Shown in pieces: positions 1-10,856 of a stretch of 64,000 nt of DNA (its first letter is position 1; every line of letters begins with the position of its first letter). Position numbers and translations under genes: made by a program. The DNA comes from Lasiodiplodia sp. COLG20 (taxonomy: Eukaryota; Ascomycota; Dothideomycetes; Botryosphaeriales; Botryosphaeriaceae): NCBI GenBank assembly GCA_009801085.1, contig VNWV01000007.1, forward strand, positions 2,542,001 through 2,606,000, in the 5' to 3' direction. Under the pieces are notes generated by a model that worked only from the letters and a program-made list of their open reading frames with translations, did not search any database and was not told the origin of the DNA.

Positions 1-37
1 GGCGACTGGTCGAGATGACTGTGCTCCCTTCAGCACA

Positions 38-1018
38 CTAATTGGTATCGTCCATGTCCTGGTCGTGATACCCATCCTGGGGTCCAAGATACTCCTCATC
101 GTGCTCAATCCAGCTCTGACCCAACTCTGAGTCTGAATCTTGCTCGTCGATATCGGACATCGGCTCCTCTCCATCGACCCACTCGACGCCTCTCTCCTCA
201 GCCGTCTGGACAATGTTTTTCATGGACCGTGTCCAATTCTTCTTGGCCTGCTCCGTGTCAAAAGCCGTCAGCCCACACATCCACTCGCAACTCCAAAACC
301 GCAAAAGAGAGTAGGAATCACATACCCTCTCCTTGTAACGCTTCTCTATCTGCTGTCTCTGCCGCTCCATGATCTCCTCTTTGTGCTCCTCCTCCCACTT
401 CATCCGCTCCTCCTCCCTCTTCCTGCACTTCTCCTCCCACTCCTTCCGCTCCGCTGCGTCCCACTTAGCTCTCTTAATCATATGCTTCCGATGCTTCCTC
501 TTCCTCCTCATCTTAAACTTCGCCAGCTTCTCCTCAACCCTCTCCTGATACTCCGCGCCATTCATCAGCCTCTCCGGGCTCGCCTGCGCCTCCTCATTCA
601 ATCCGCCCCTGCCCCCCTTCTTCTTCCTCACCTCACTCCGCATCTGAATCCACCTCCTCTCCCTCTCCGGCGGGCCCAGCAGGCCGATGCGCGGATACCC
701 GACGCGGTGCTCGACCCTGCCGACGACGCACGCGCGCTGCCGGCGCCACTCCTGCAGCACCCACGCCATCTCGCGGTTCCACTTCCAGCACACGCGGCGC
801 AGCACGTGGCACTGCTTGATCAGCGGCAGCGCGTTGGTCGGGTCGTGCTCGATTTGTTCGTCCGTTAGCGTGTAGCGCAGGATCTGCTGGCTGATTTCCG
901 TCGGCAGCGCGTGCATGCGGGACGCAGTCGCGTTGTGCTGGCCCGCGGCGCTCTGCGTGGAGAGCTGCGCTTCGCGCGCGCGGGCGCGCCGGTAGCGGCG
1001 GGAGGCGGAGGCGACCAT
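38..1018 (-). CDS. F-box-like protein with charged coiled-coil C-terminus
   Basis: The ATG at 1018 opens a 326-codon frame ending at 38. Residues about 35-95 look like a fungal F-box: LPTEISQQILRYTL, then a C-x-V-L-R-R-V-C-x-K-W segment. F-box proteins recruit substrates to SCF ubiquitin ligases, but no substrate-binding repeat is visible. Residues about 130-235 are extremely rich in Lys, Arg and Glu and should form a long charged helix; the tail is acidic. A 78-nt segment (325 down to 248) starts GTATGTG, carries GCTGACGG and ends CAG. It keeps the frame and has no stop, so it is probably an intron, giving exons 1018-326 and 247-38 and a 300-aa protein. The F-box call rests on pattern only. 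Confidence 0.6.
   Translation of the reverse strand: MVASASRRYRRARAREAQLSTQSAAGQHNATASRMHALPTEISQQILRYTLTDEQIEHDPTNALPLIKQCHVLRRVCWKWNREMAWVLQEWRRQRACVVGRVEHRVGYPRIGLLGPPERERRWIQMRSEVRKKKGGRGGLNEEAQASPERLMNGAEYQERVEEKLAKFKMRRKRKHRKHMIKRAKWDAAERKEWEEKCRKREEERMKWEEEHKEEIMERQRQQIEKRYKERVCDSYSLLRFWSCEWMCGLTAFDTEQAKKNWTRSMKNIVQTAEERGVEWVDGEEPMSDIDEQDSDSELGQSWIEHDEEYLGPQDGYHDQDMDDTN
248..325 (-). other. Probable stop-free 78-nt intron in the F-box-like gene
   Basis: Read on the minus strand it begins GTATGT, has a CTGAC branch-point match about 20 nt before the end, and ends in CAG. Its length is a multiple of three and it has no in-frame stop, so ORF calling cannot detect it. Removal joins the charged helix (…RYKER) directly to AKKNW, whereas the retained peptide is hydrophobic and cysteine-containing, unlike its surroundings. 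Confidence 0.6.
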
Positions 1019-2227
1019 GGTGAAAGAAAGACTCTTTTGCGCTTGCGGCTGAAGTGACAGTGGTTTTTATTTGCGTGCGGTCGGCGAGAGGCGGTTTGTG
1101 GGTTTGCGCGAGCGCAGCGCGCCAAGTCGGGCGATGAGGGAAGCAAGATGCGATGAGGATGTACGACAGAGGTCAGGATGCAAATATCTGGATATTGGCG
1201 GCGGGTGATGTTGCGGCTTCACCACGCGCGCGCACTCATTGCGCTAGGCCCGTTTGGGTGCGCCGACGTCACTGACAGGCAGGGAAACCACGGCGCGAGC
1301 GAAAGGCTCTGCATCTGTTGCCAGATTGTCCGCGCTTGAGCTCCATAGCAGAGCATGGCTCTCTTTTCCCGCAGTGAATCGACGATCTTGGCCGCACGCA
1401 CAGCCGGCTTCATGTATTATATAATTCTCACAGCTCCCACAGAATTATTAGCGGTATCTGGCAGGTACCTTACAGTATGGAGACTAGTCTCTCTACGCAC
1501 CTGTTCTCCCTTTAGTAGTTAACAATGCCTATATTTCTTTTGAAAACGTTGGCAATCCCTCTGAGTACTATGGTTTCCTTGATGATTGCGACTTTCTTTC
1601 CTGACATGTCTTCCTTGAGAACTGCAATGCCGCCTCGAATATTGTTTGCAACATGTAGCTCTTCTTGCACTCCTTATTCTTCTTTCCCTCACTACCTCCG
1701 TCTTTCTCTGGGCATGGAATAAGCTTCTGAGTCTCTGCTAGCATCTTAGACTAAAGAAAATATCTTCTAAATACCAACCAGAACGAAGATGACCTCCCTG
1801 TAAGATCCAAAAGGACACTAGTCCTGGATGAAAAGCGAGCAGAAATACCTTTTTCTTTAAGCTTGAAAAGCGCACATCTCGGCGCAGCTGAATCTTCTGA
1901 AAGGCAGTTCATTCACTTTCAAATATTCAAAGTTGCTCTGCATTGTCACGTCTTCGCGGCCCTACACCTTGGCCCCTGTAGGCATATCAAAGGAGACATT
2001 GGAACAATGCTTTGATGAGTCCCGCACGTACTGTGTCAGGCGGGCGGCTCGGAGTCGGACTTGCACTCGGGACAGGAGCATTTGATTTTGCTTTGCCGAC
2101 CAAATCTCTGGCCCATATTGGAGCGAGCTACTCTGATTCATGAAACAGCCATTCTTCACTTAGGTTCTTCAAGGTTGTAGTTCGAAGACCAATGATTATT
2201 GGGCTTGAGAGGTAGAGAAGGCGTCAA
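1019..2227. other. Intergenic, no gene seen
   Basis: This is the upstream side of the F-box-like gene and the downstream side of the large minus-strand gene. Short frames on both strands (for example 1525-1722 and 1962-2159) have no recognisable domain or splice continuation. The stretch 1430-1900 is visibly richer in A and T than its surroundings. Confidence 0.6.
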
Positions 2228-5200
2228 TCAGGTTCGAACGGGTGCATTCACCATTGGCGATTCCAGGAGAGCAGCAGGGGGATCGTTTGTGGTGGTCGGC
2301 TGGTTTAGGTTCGAGGCGGTTGAAAGTTTGCAAGCAGCGGTAGTCTTGTCCTGGGAATCTTCTTCAATGCGGGGAAACCGGCATGGAGAAGTGTGGGCTC
2401 GGTCAATGCGATGGAATAGCCCATAACTGGAAATTGGTTTGGCAGTCATCCGACGGCATAGCTGTTTAGTCGATCTTCCAAAGATGATTGCCGCCTCATC
2501 GCCCAGCTCGAAATGTTCCAGGGGGCCTCTACTTTTCACCTCGAACAAAGGATTGCAGCATGGCCAAGGTGCTTTGAGGCAAGGACGGGACTGACGACTA
2601 GTCCAAGTACTGGTGCAGTGAAGCTCGTTGAAAATCCTTAGGCCACTCTGTCCTCCAGATCGCTGGGCCATGTGTTTCATGCAAGGAGCGACAGCAGTCA
2701 TGAAACAGGTGTTCTCCGGAACTGCCGTCCACAAATGGCAAGGTGCTTCATTAGCTGCTGGCTGCACTGGCTCTCCGAGGTTTGCGCATAGAAGAACGGC
2801 AATTTCAGGCCACTTTTTGACAACTTTGAGCCAGTCTCCAGTGCAGGAACCGTCCAGCTTCACTCTCTTGGCGGCAAGATTGTCTTGAAAATGAGCGATA
2901 TCGATATACTCGTAGCCTGTCAAACCATCGGTAAGAGTGCCTGAGCAATGTGCCACCTGTTGCTGTTGCTCTTTGATCTGGCTGAGAGATTCCAGAACTC
3001 GCTTCACGATATCCCGAACTTTCATCTCTTTATCGAAGTCGGCATCGTCCTCAACACCCGGTAGGGAGTTGGTACTTGCTTTTTGAATGGCAGAATACGC
3101 TGCTGATCCTCCATCTGTTGAAATCTGAGCCCTATCGAATGCGGCGAGAACCGCGGGATCTTCTGCAGTCGAGGCCCACGTTAAGGCAATGTGAAGAACG
3201 CCACTCAGTTCAGGAACAAGCCAGCCTCTTTTTGTGGATGTGTCGAAGAGTAGCAAAGGTTGAGTCTTTGAGTTGCAAAGCTTATTCCAGAACATGCCAT
3301 GAGCTGCTTTGATCCGTTGTTCGGACAGGCGATGGAAGACCGCCTTCCCCGAAACCCCGCCTCCAAAGATACCAAGACCGGAAGTACCAAAAGAGCCTGT
3401 GATCTCGTTGACGAAGTTGAAGCGCCTCTTATCATCGATCGGAGCACCTGACGGTTTGATGTGCGCAAAGCCCGAGTCATCGGTTCCCAAATGGACCTCG
3501 GCCTTGGGGAAATATCCCACAAATGCCCTTTTATCAGCGAGGCGTTTCCAATCTGTTTCGCAGAACACATCTCCTGGCCCGCAGCGGCGGCTAATAGAGT
3601 CCCATGAGAGAGCTGATTCTGCATTGGAGCTGCGCACGAAATGCCATTGTATGGCGTTCGACCCAGTTAATTCCTTCGATGGTATCAGTGCAGTGTTGTC
3701 ACCTTTCAAAACAAGTCCGGGGCCGTAATTGATTGGATAGCAGACGAGGCCTAGAATCGTCATGATGTCGAAGGGCATTTCGACGCCAAGTCCAAAGTCT
3801 CTTCCTGGTATCGGAAATCCGTACGCGAGGACGCAACCCACAAACATTTCATGCCAGCAGCTCCCACCCGTCTTCGGAGCCAGTTGCAAAGGCTCAATCC
3901 TAATGGAAAATTGGCGCTCTGAGCCACTGGGTTGGATGCAAGCTCGAGAAAGAAGGAGGCGGCCGTCTTGCGGTACTCGGCAGACGGATACGATCCAGGC
4001 GAGCTGACGCATGAGGGTGACAGTATCGTGTCCTGTGGCGTACCCACAAAAGCGAAGCGTCCTATCAGAGCTATTCGTATGCACCCTAAAATTCAGGTCT
4101 GGGGAGACCTTCAGGCGATATACTACGGCAGATCAGTGGTAAGTCCCGTATTTGGGCGTAGCGCGTACAGCACTTACTCTGATGTTTCCCTGGTGACCGA
4201 ATATTTTTCAGGAGGGCAATGAAAGACTCAAGAAAATTCTCTCCGCTGTCTGGCCATAATTTTCGCAGATAGTCAAGACAGGTCGACGCCCATGCTCTGT
4301 CCTCTGTCCCCGTAACAACGAAATACGATCTCAACTTGTCAGGATCATCGAGTTGATCATTAAGAAAGTCAATGACCTCCCAGTGAAGATCAAAGCTCCA
4401 AGTCTGGTGGATCTTGGTCTTCAACCTGGAATTCCCATCAATCAAGTTCCACTCATCCTCATATGGGACTTGAGCGCTACGCTGTGGATCAAATCGTCTG
4501 GTTTCATCGCAGCTTTTTTGGAATTCCCCATAGTCGGACCAGCTTACTGGGCAAAACCGGTGCTCCCAAGCTGACGGCGGATGTCGCCAGCTTGTAGCAC
4601 ACTCTCGTCTATTACACTGGGAGGCAACCGCAAACTGCGCAGGGTGGAGGCCACGAGCTCGATGGCCCTTTGTACCCATACAGGTATTCCCTTTCAGCAG
4701 GTCCAATGCCACTGGATTCATACCATTGTTGCGTCGTTTGGTACGACCGCATTGCTTCCTACGAGGGCGTTTGGATGGAGAGTAGGAAAAGAGGGATTTT
4801 CGCGAAAATAGTGGCCTTCCGAGAGCCGTGTTCGCCATAGAATGAGGAAACCCTCCCGTGGTTGTGTCGACATTTGAGATAGCAAGTCGACTGCCAGCAG
4901 TTCCAGTAGATTGTAGTCTGAAGTAGTGGTGAACAAGGGGGGGTAAATGGAGGAGGTCACCAGAAACATCCATGGTTCCCGTCGATGCTACATATTCACA
5001 TGATAATGCCAAGTGGATCCTTGCTGGAGGATCGGGTTGGTCAATCCCATACTGTATCCCCATTTCGACTAATACGACCTGGAACTTTAGGTGGGATGCC
5101 GCCTGTGATGCGGGTCTACCGGGATCTCTTCGTGCTGAGCTTCTGATACTGGTGGATTTTACGAGTAGTGTCTTAAAGGACAAGGCGGGATGTGAGGGTC

Positions 5201-6119
5201 GTACAATGATCGCAAGTGATTCATGAAGGGGATGTCGTCTCCTTGGCGGATAGGTCTCATCTCGTCCTGTTGCAATTTCCATGTCCTGTGCGTGGCTTCC
5301 TGCACCGAAGCTATCGATGATCATAATATCCGCTGTTCCGTGGGCTCCACCTCGCCGATTTCGAATGCCAGTGATGAGTCTAGACAGCACATTGAATACA
5401 TTTGCCGAATCATCCAATCGACCACTAAGAGCCTCAATCGGAGATGGGGAGGCTTCTGTTGAAGCTTGCTGAACCAATGCTGCAGCGTCGAGAAGCCTAT
5501 AGAAGGCATTATCGAAATCCCCGCCGTTGTGCATGCTCATTCCGTCACTGTTTGTCCCGGGATATGCGTGAGCAGAGGATTCTGCAACGGGGAGCTTGGG
5601 GTTCGACGGGCGATCGGACCGTGTGCTCGATTGGTGTTGTGCAAATTCCCAGTCGGGATCGCGCTGGTTGCCGTTCCGTTGGTGAGGATGGTCTAAACTG
5701 CGCGGACGACGTCGATGCATCCCATCTGGTAGATCGCCAAAAGGACCAGGCTGTCGAGAAACTGACTTGATCAAAGCGTATGAGGAGTTGTCTTCTGAGA
5801 AAAGCGTGCTGGATTCCTGACGGATTTTGTATGAGGAAGAATCCTCAAGACCACTCCATTCCGCATCGGGTAACGATGGGTTGGTAATTATTGGGGCCAG
5901 ATGAGACAATTGATGTGGGAAAGGATTCACCGGGTACGGGGATGGATCGTAATCATCGTTCTGGTGGATCCGTGCAGGTCCCTCGCAGCGAGGGATCTTT
6001 GATGATGGTTCTTGTGCCAAGATTGATCTGACGGCAACCAATCCGGGCTTATTCCTTTCTCGTGGCTTCTCGGCCATCGTCCGGCTCGGTACGGGAGCTT
6101 CTGGTTCAGTTCTTTTCAT
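2228..6119 (-). CDS. Very large uncharacterised fungal protein (two exons, about 1278 aa)
   Basis: Two long open frames join across a 55-nt intron (4177 down to 4123: GTAAGTGCTG donor, CTGAT branch, CCGTAG acceptor). The splice phase fits exactly, giving exons 6119-4178 and 4122-2228. The longer frame upstream begins with GTG, so I use the ATG at 6119; 6077 is an alternative. Residues 1-600 are disordered, rich in Ser, Pro and Arg. The segment after the splice looks globular: YGYATGH-like and LMRQLAWIVS motifs, a GSCWHEMFVGCVLAYGFPIPGR stretch, then IQWHFV and a Trp-rich region. It resembles a large family of uncharacterised Pezizomycotina proteins, but I cannot name a Pfam domain. No signal peptide or membrane helix stands out. 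Function is unknown. Confidence 0.75.
4123..4177 (-). other. 55-nt intron of the large gene
   Basis: Donor GTAAGT, branch CACTGAT and acceptor CCGTAG on the minus strand. It splits an Ile codon after its first base. Without this splice the two frames would be read as separate proteins ending and starting only a few bases apart near 4085. Confidence 0.85.
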
Positions 6120-7842
6120 CCAAGAAGTCTCCAAGCTATTGGGAAGCTGCAAAATTGCAGAATCTTTTTTCGATCCGTCACACACGTCTTCGATATGTGC
6201 CCGGCTGGAGATGAGGATGGGAATACTTGGAAGAGACCGTATTAGAGCCTAGCAGCTCAGGCAAATGCTGATTTGTAACGCAGCGGCATAGGCTGTGAAA
6301 GAAGCGTAAGGGGGAAGCGGATTATTGGAGTGTTCAGCCTTGCGTCGCGGACGGACAGCTGAACAAGTACTCGGCAGATGCTCAGCCACAAGCGGGGCAC
6401 AGCTGAGCGTATGCAGCTCTCGATGGCAATGCAAGGAATGGTGGCAAACCGGGCTGTGCAAAGCACCGTACTGGCAGTACTACAGAACAGATAAGCAGTA
6501 GGCCCAACTGAGCGGAGGCGCAGTCAAAAGGACGGGTTCTCAGTCGTCAGAAGAAAGGTGTTGCAGCCTTCCTGAAGTTCAGCAGTTTCATTGGTCGAGA
6601 TCCCACAGAAGGACCCCACCAAACCGGAGCCTTTTCAGGCTTAGTTGGTTATTGGCGGCACCTTTCTGTAATTTGACGAAATGGTGGAGATGCTAATCTG
6701 CTAAGGTCACAAGATAAAGCTGGCAAACATTTGGTGGCGTTTTTGGACGCGAAAATGCTGATTTGAAGGATAGTCAGTGTTTTCGAAAATTTGATGTTTG
6801 ATTTGTGTGGAAGACAACTGCAATGCTAAAAATTGTGAATGCAGGTATATGCCATACAACTCTGATTCGGCAGAAGACCAGTGGAGCTTTCTTGCGCACG
6901 CAGAGTGACGGAGTTGCAGTGCATCATGAGACTTTGTATGTGAAGAAGGACGTGAGGTGATTCAACTTCCAGGGATTAATTTGGGGCTCTCATGCAGGCA
7001 AATGAGGGACACGAATACGGGCGGCCGCCTTTTCTCGACGATTCTAGGCAGCATGGCCGATGGCATGGCAAACTTGGCGGATTGAGGCTTTTCTGCAGTA
7101 CTGACTCGCGTGAGTTCGACAACGAAGTATGGCGATCAATCGGCTGACGGCGATCGACGTCTTCCCGTATCGACGGCGGGAGGCTGAACAGTTGGCGTCA
7201 ACGGTGATGAAACGGCGTGGTGAGGCAGCAGAAGCGAAGAACAGGTGGAGCAGAGGCATGAGCGGAGACGGATCCGGGAACGACTTGCCGGTTGGGGCCT
7301 AGCTAGGGTGGAGGCAGCCGAGGCGTAGCAAGCGGGATGGGGAGATCTCTCAACGGCGGCTCTTATCAGCGTTTCACGTGAAAGGAGCGGGCGCGCAGGT
7401 TCCAAACGGCGGGCTTCGGTCGTGAAACGCGCCATTGGCGGCCAAGCACGGGCGGGATTCCTCTGGGGATGCTTGGGAATGCGAGGTGAGCTTGTTGCGG
7501 GCGCACAAGACGCGGGCTCCAATTTCCCCAATCAAGCCCCGCCCAGGGATTCTCGGCCAGAGACAGCTTAGGCTTGCATGCGGGCTAGCTGCACCCGCAC
7601 AGCTGCTGCTCCCTTCGCACACCACCAATGCCTCCTCCCTCGTTTCTCCGCACCCTCCTGCCCCAGCTCTCCAGCTCCCATCGCTCGTTGCAGGTCGCCA
7701 TTGCCGCCGCCGACCCATGCGCAAGACGACCGCCATGAGATAGGCGCGCCGACTCGTTCGCACATCTCCCGCTCACCCAGCACACCCATCTGCCAATCAA
7801 CGCGTCGCCTGCTTGCCGGCTAACCGCCCGCAACTCCACATC
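6120..7842. other. Intergenic, divergent upstream regions
   Basis: The gap lies between the start of the large minus-strand gene and the start of the CFEM-like plus-strand gene. Nothing in it reads as a convincing exon. From about 7560 to 7840 the plus strand becomes strongly pyrimidine-rich (CTCCC, CCGCC runs) leading into the ATG at 7843, as is usual for a fungal promoter or 5' leader. The 6500-7000 part is AT-richer with no pattern I recognise. Confidence 0.55.
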
Positions 7843-9183
7843 ATGTTTCACCCCGTCCATCGTTCGTCAGCGCTGCTGCGCGTCCTCGTCGTCATCTTCA
7901 TTGCACTTCTACCTTCGCTCGCCCACGCCCAGACGCTCGTCGACTGGTCCGCCCTACCTTCCTGCGCCAGTAACTGCGAGCCTTTCTTTAAAGCACAAGA
8001 TGGCTGTCTCCCGTCCGGAGGAGCTCCGGTCTCCAACCAGCAGACATACGTGTCGTGCTTCTGCCAGTCGGCAATGCTCACGAACTTCCGCGCCGGCTCA
8101 GGAATCGAATGCACCGGAGCATGTCCCAGTGTCAACGACCAAACCGCCATCCAGCAGTGGTACGTGAACTTCTGCAAGAGCGGCGGCGGCCAGAACACCC
8201 AGGCATCGTCGGCCACATCCAGCTCCACCACCACCTCCTCGACTGCCCCAACCTACTCCGCCCCGGACAGCACGGCCACGCGAAACAGCAACTCCGTCAT
8301 CAACGACTACGACGGCGATGGCAACCCTTCCAACAACTATGAAGGCAGCTGGTAAGTCACAAATTCCTCCGCACACACCAACTGATCGTCGCGACCGACC
8401 GGCCCTTCTTCTCCACACCCCACAAACGGGAAAAGCACTAACACCGATGCCCCCCACAGGATCTCCGCCCACTGGAAGTGGGTCCTGATGCTCATCATCA
8501 TCTTCTTCGCCATGCTCTTCTTCTCCATCTTCGGCATGTGGCTCAAACGCCGCCACCGCGCAAAGCAAGACGCCAAACGCTCGAACCTCGCCGGCGGCGA
8601 AGCCGGCAGCCACAACCACCCCAACAACCCGAACAACGCGACCGGCGGCGCCGGCGGCGCCGTCCCCCCACCCCCGCCCATGGCGCACCTCAAGAACGCC
8701 AACGACTCGGGCACGCTCGCCTCCACGCTCGACCTCCCCAACAACACATCCATCGCGCCCACGTCCCCTCTCCGCCCCCGCAGCCGCACCAACACCCTGA
8801 CCCGCTTCCCGAACGGCAGCATGAGCAACGTCGGCAACGGCAACGGCCAACAGCAGCCGGTCGTCTGGGGCCCCCACCAGCACCAGGCGGCCACCCGCGG
8901 CTACGAGTACCACGGCATCCACCACCAGATGAGCGGGTCACCGGGTCCCAGCGTGCCGCCGTCACCGGTCAGCGTGCCGACGCCGAGCTTGACGCCGGTG
9001 GGTGGGTACAGCATGAATAATAACAGCAGCAACAGCAACAGGTTTTCGGGGGGCAGTAAGGATAATGTCAAGAGCATGAGCAGGGACGTTGTGATTGATG
9101 AGGTGGCGGATGAGGACCGCATCGAGCCGGCGGTTGGGGCGGAGAGGGAGGGCAGGTTGAGGCGGAAGTTGAGTAGGCGGTGA
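7843..9183 (+). CDS. Signal-peptide, eight-cysteine (CFEM-like), single-pass membrane protein
   Basis: Exons 7843-8351 and 8460-9183 give 410 aa. The frame upstream starts at TTG, so ATG 7843 is used. Residues 1-30 form a signal peptide (hydrophobic core, AHA/Q cleavage). The ectodomain begins P-S-C-A-S-N-C and continues C-x3-C-x9-C-…-C-x-C-x15-C-x3-C-x16-C, close to the CFEM pattern. The Asp expected before the C-x-C, used for haem binding in studied CFEM proteins, is not seen. A Ser/Thr-rich stalk follows, then one membrane helix (about 175-197) ending in the basic anchor KRRHR. The remaining 210 residues are a low-complexity cytoplasmic tail. This layout suggests a plasma-membrane or wall-sensing receptor, but that role is inferred. 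Confidence 0.8.
8352..8459 (+). other. 108-nt intron of the CFEM-like gene
   Basis: Donor GTAAGT and acceptor CCCACAG. It splits a Trp codon (TG/G) between the Ser/Thr-rich stalk and the membrane helix, so one exon encodes the secreted ectodomain and the other the anchor and tail. Confidence 0.9.
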
Positions 9184-10856
9184 ATGGGGGGGATGGGAGG
9201 CTGGGGAGAGAGGAGGATTCTGCGTTTGTCGGTATCGTTTCATCACGTTTCTGTCTAGGGCGCATGGTGGTTCGCCGTGTGGGTTTCTTTTGGCCCGCCG
9301 GAATTGTTACATGGATGGGCTGGTACAGCTCTTTACTATTTGATGGACGATGGTGGCGGGTGTTTTTTCTTTTCGGTGGGAAAACGCCGCTCGCCGCATC
9401 GGACCGTCACTGTTGTCTCTCTTACTGGTCTTTTCTCCCCAGTGGGAACTTTGGGGGGCCAAGCATCTTTCTACGCGTGTTGATGTGCGTAATAAAACAT
9501 GAATTGGAGCATCGGGGAGGATCAAGGGAAGATAAGATACTTGGACGCATGCATTGGAGATACGGACAGGGCATACGATATCCTTTACGCATCACCGAAT
9601 TTTTTCTTTTCCCGCATTTTACTCTCTACATCAAGGAAAGATAATAGTAGTTACCACTAATAGGCGTCCTACACGCTGGCATACCTAGCACCGAACGAAA
9701 AAAAAAAAGCAATCATACTCCAATCGATAAACCCTACTACCCCTTATCACCCTGCTGATCCCCACACACACACACAAACGCACAGAAACCCGCATCCGAG
9801 CTGCCACCGCGCGCCCCACCGCTCGCAGAATCCCGTTGGGGACCCGCCAGCCAACGAATGCAGTCTGGTCCCACTTGCAGAAAACGGTTCCACGGAACGC
9901 GCGCACCATGACATAATCGCCGCTACTACTGTCGCGCCATCTGTATGTATGCGTCGGCACGTTGCAACACTAGTACTCTGTAACTGGCCGGCTGGGCCAC
10001 TAGCAATAAGTGTTGCGCCGACAACTGGCTGGCCTTGCATATCGGGCCGGATGACCGACTGTGGCCGACCGACAGATCGACCGAACGACGCTTGCGGCTC
10101 GGATCGTCCCTTGGGCGCGCGCCCCACTTTGATTCGTGGCGCTAAGGTGGGTGGTTGGTCGATCGCGGGGCGGAGGGGAGTAGGGTGTGTGCAACGAGTG
10201 ATGGGCGCGATGTGTGCCGGAATGGGGTTTGTGGTGGGCGGGCGTCGGCGGGTGGTAGTGCTCGCGGAGGTCGGGGCCGTGGCTAGGTGGCGTGTTAAGT
10301 AGGGGAGGCTGGTGTGCGGCTTGCGGGCTCGGAAGAAGAGGAGGAGGCTGGGGAGCGGGCAGAGGTTTGGGTGTTTATTGGCGGGGGATAGCATGAGGGT
10401 TGCAGAGCTGTGTTCGTGCTGTGAGACGTGGGAGGCGGGGATAGGCTTGCTGTGGAAGCGAGGATAGGCCTGATGAGGTGCAAGATTGCGTCGTTTGTGT
10501 TACCACTGCACGACGGTTGATGATGTAGCACCAGATTATCAATGGATGTAGAATATAGAATTAAAGAACTTAAGCTAGACATGTACTGTTTTGACAGAAT
10601 CAAATATCCGAAAAATGTAGGAACGTGACAACTCCGCAAAGTACATAACAAAGAGGGAGAAAATGGAAAAGCTGGCCATGACATGAAGTTTCAATAACAG
10701 TGTTCATCAAAAACGGATACTGAAGAAGCTTCGTTTTTGTTTCAACACGTGAGAAGCATTTTTTGGAAAAAAGGGAAAGGCATAGGCCAAAATCAGTCCG
10801 TCTCCTGACTCGTAAGAGATGTTTCAAGTGCCGGCAGAGCGGAATCAACCGTTGTT
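9184..10856. other. Intergenic, downstream of two convergent genes
   Basis: This is 3' flank for the CFEM-like gene and for the STAND_N/ankyrin gene. A short CA run lies at 9767-9778. The longest frame (minus strand, 9747-10394) is Pro/Thr/Arg low complexity with no domain and is treated as chance. The stretch 10550-10850 is AT-rich. No RNA gene is visible. Confidence 0.55.

Noticed and set aside
9747..10394. 215-codon minus-strand frame
   Set aside because: Thr/Pro/Arg low complexity without a domain; it lies in the 3' flank of two genes with no splice sites supporting extension.
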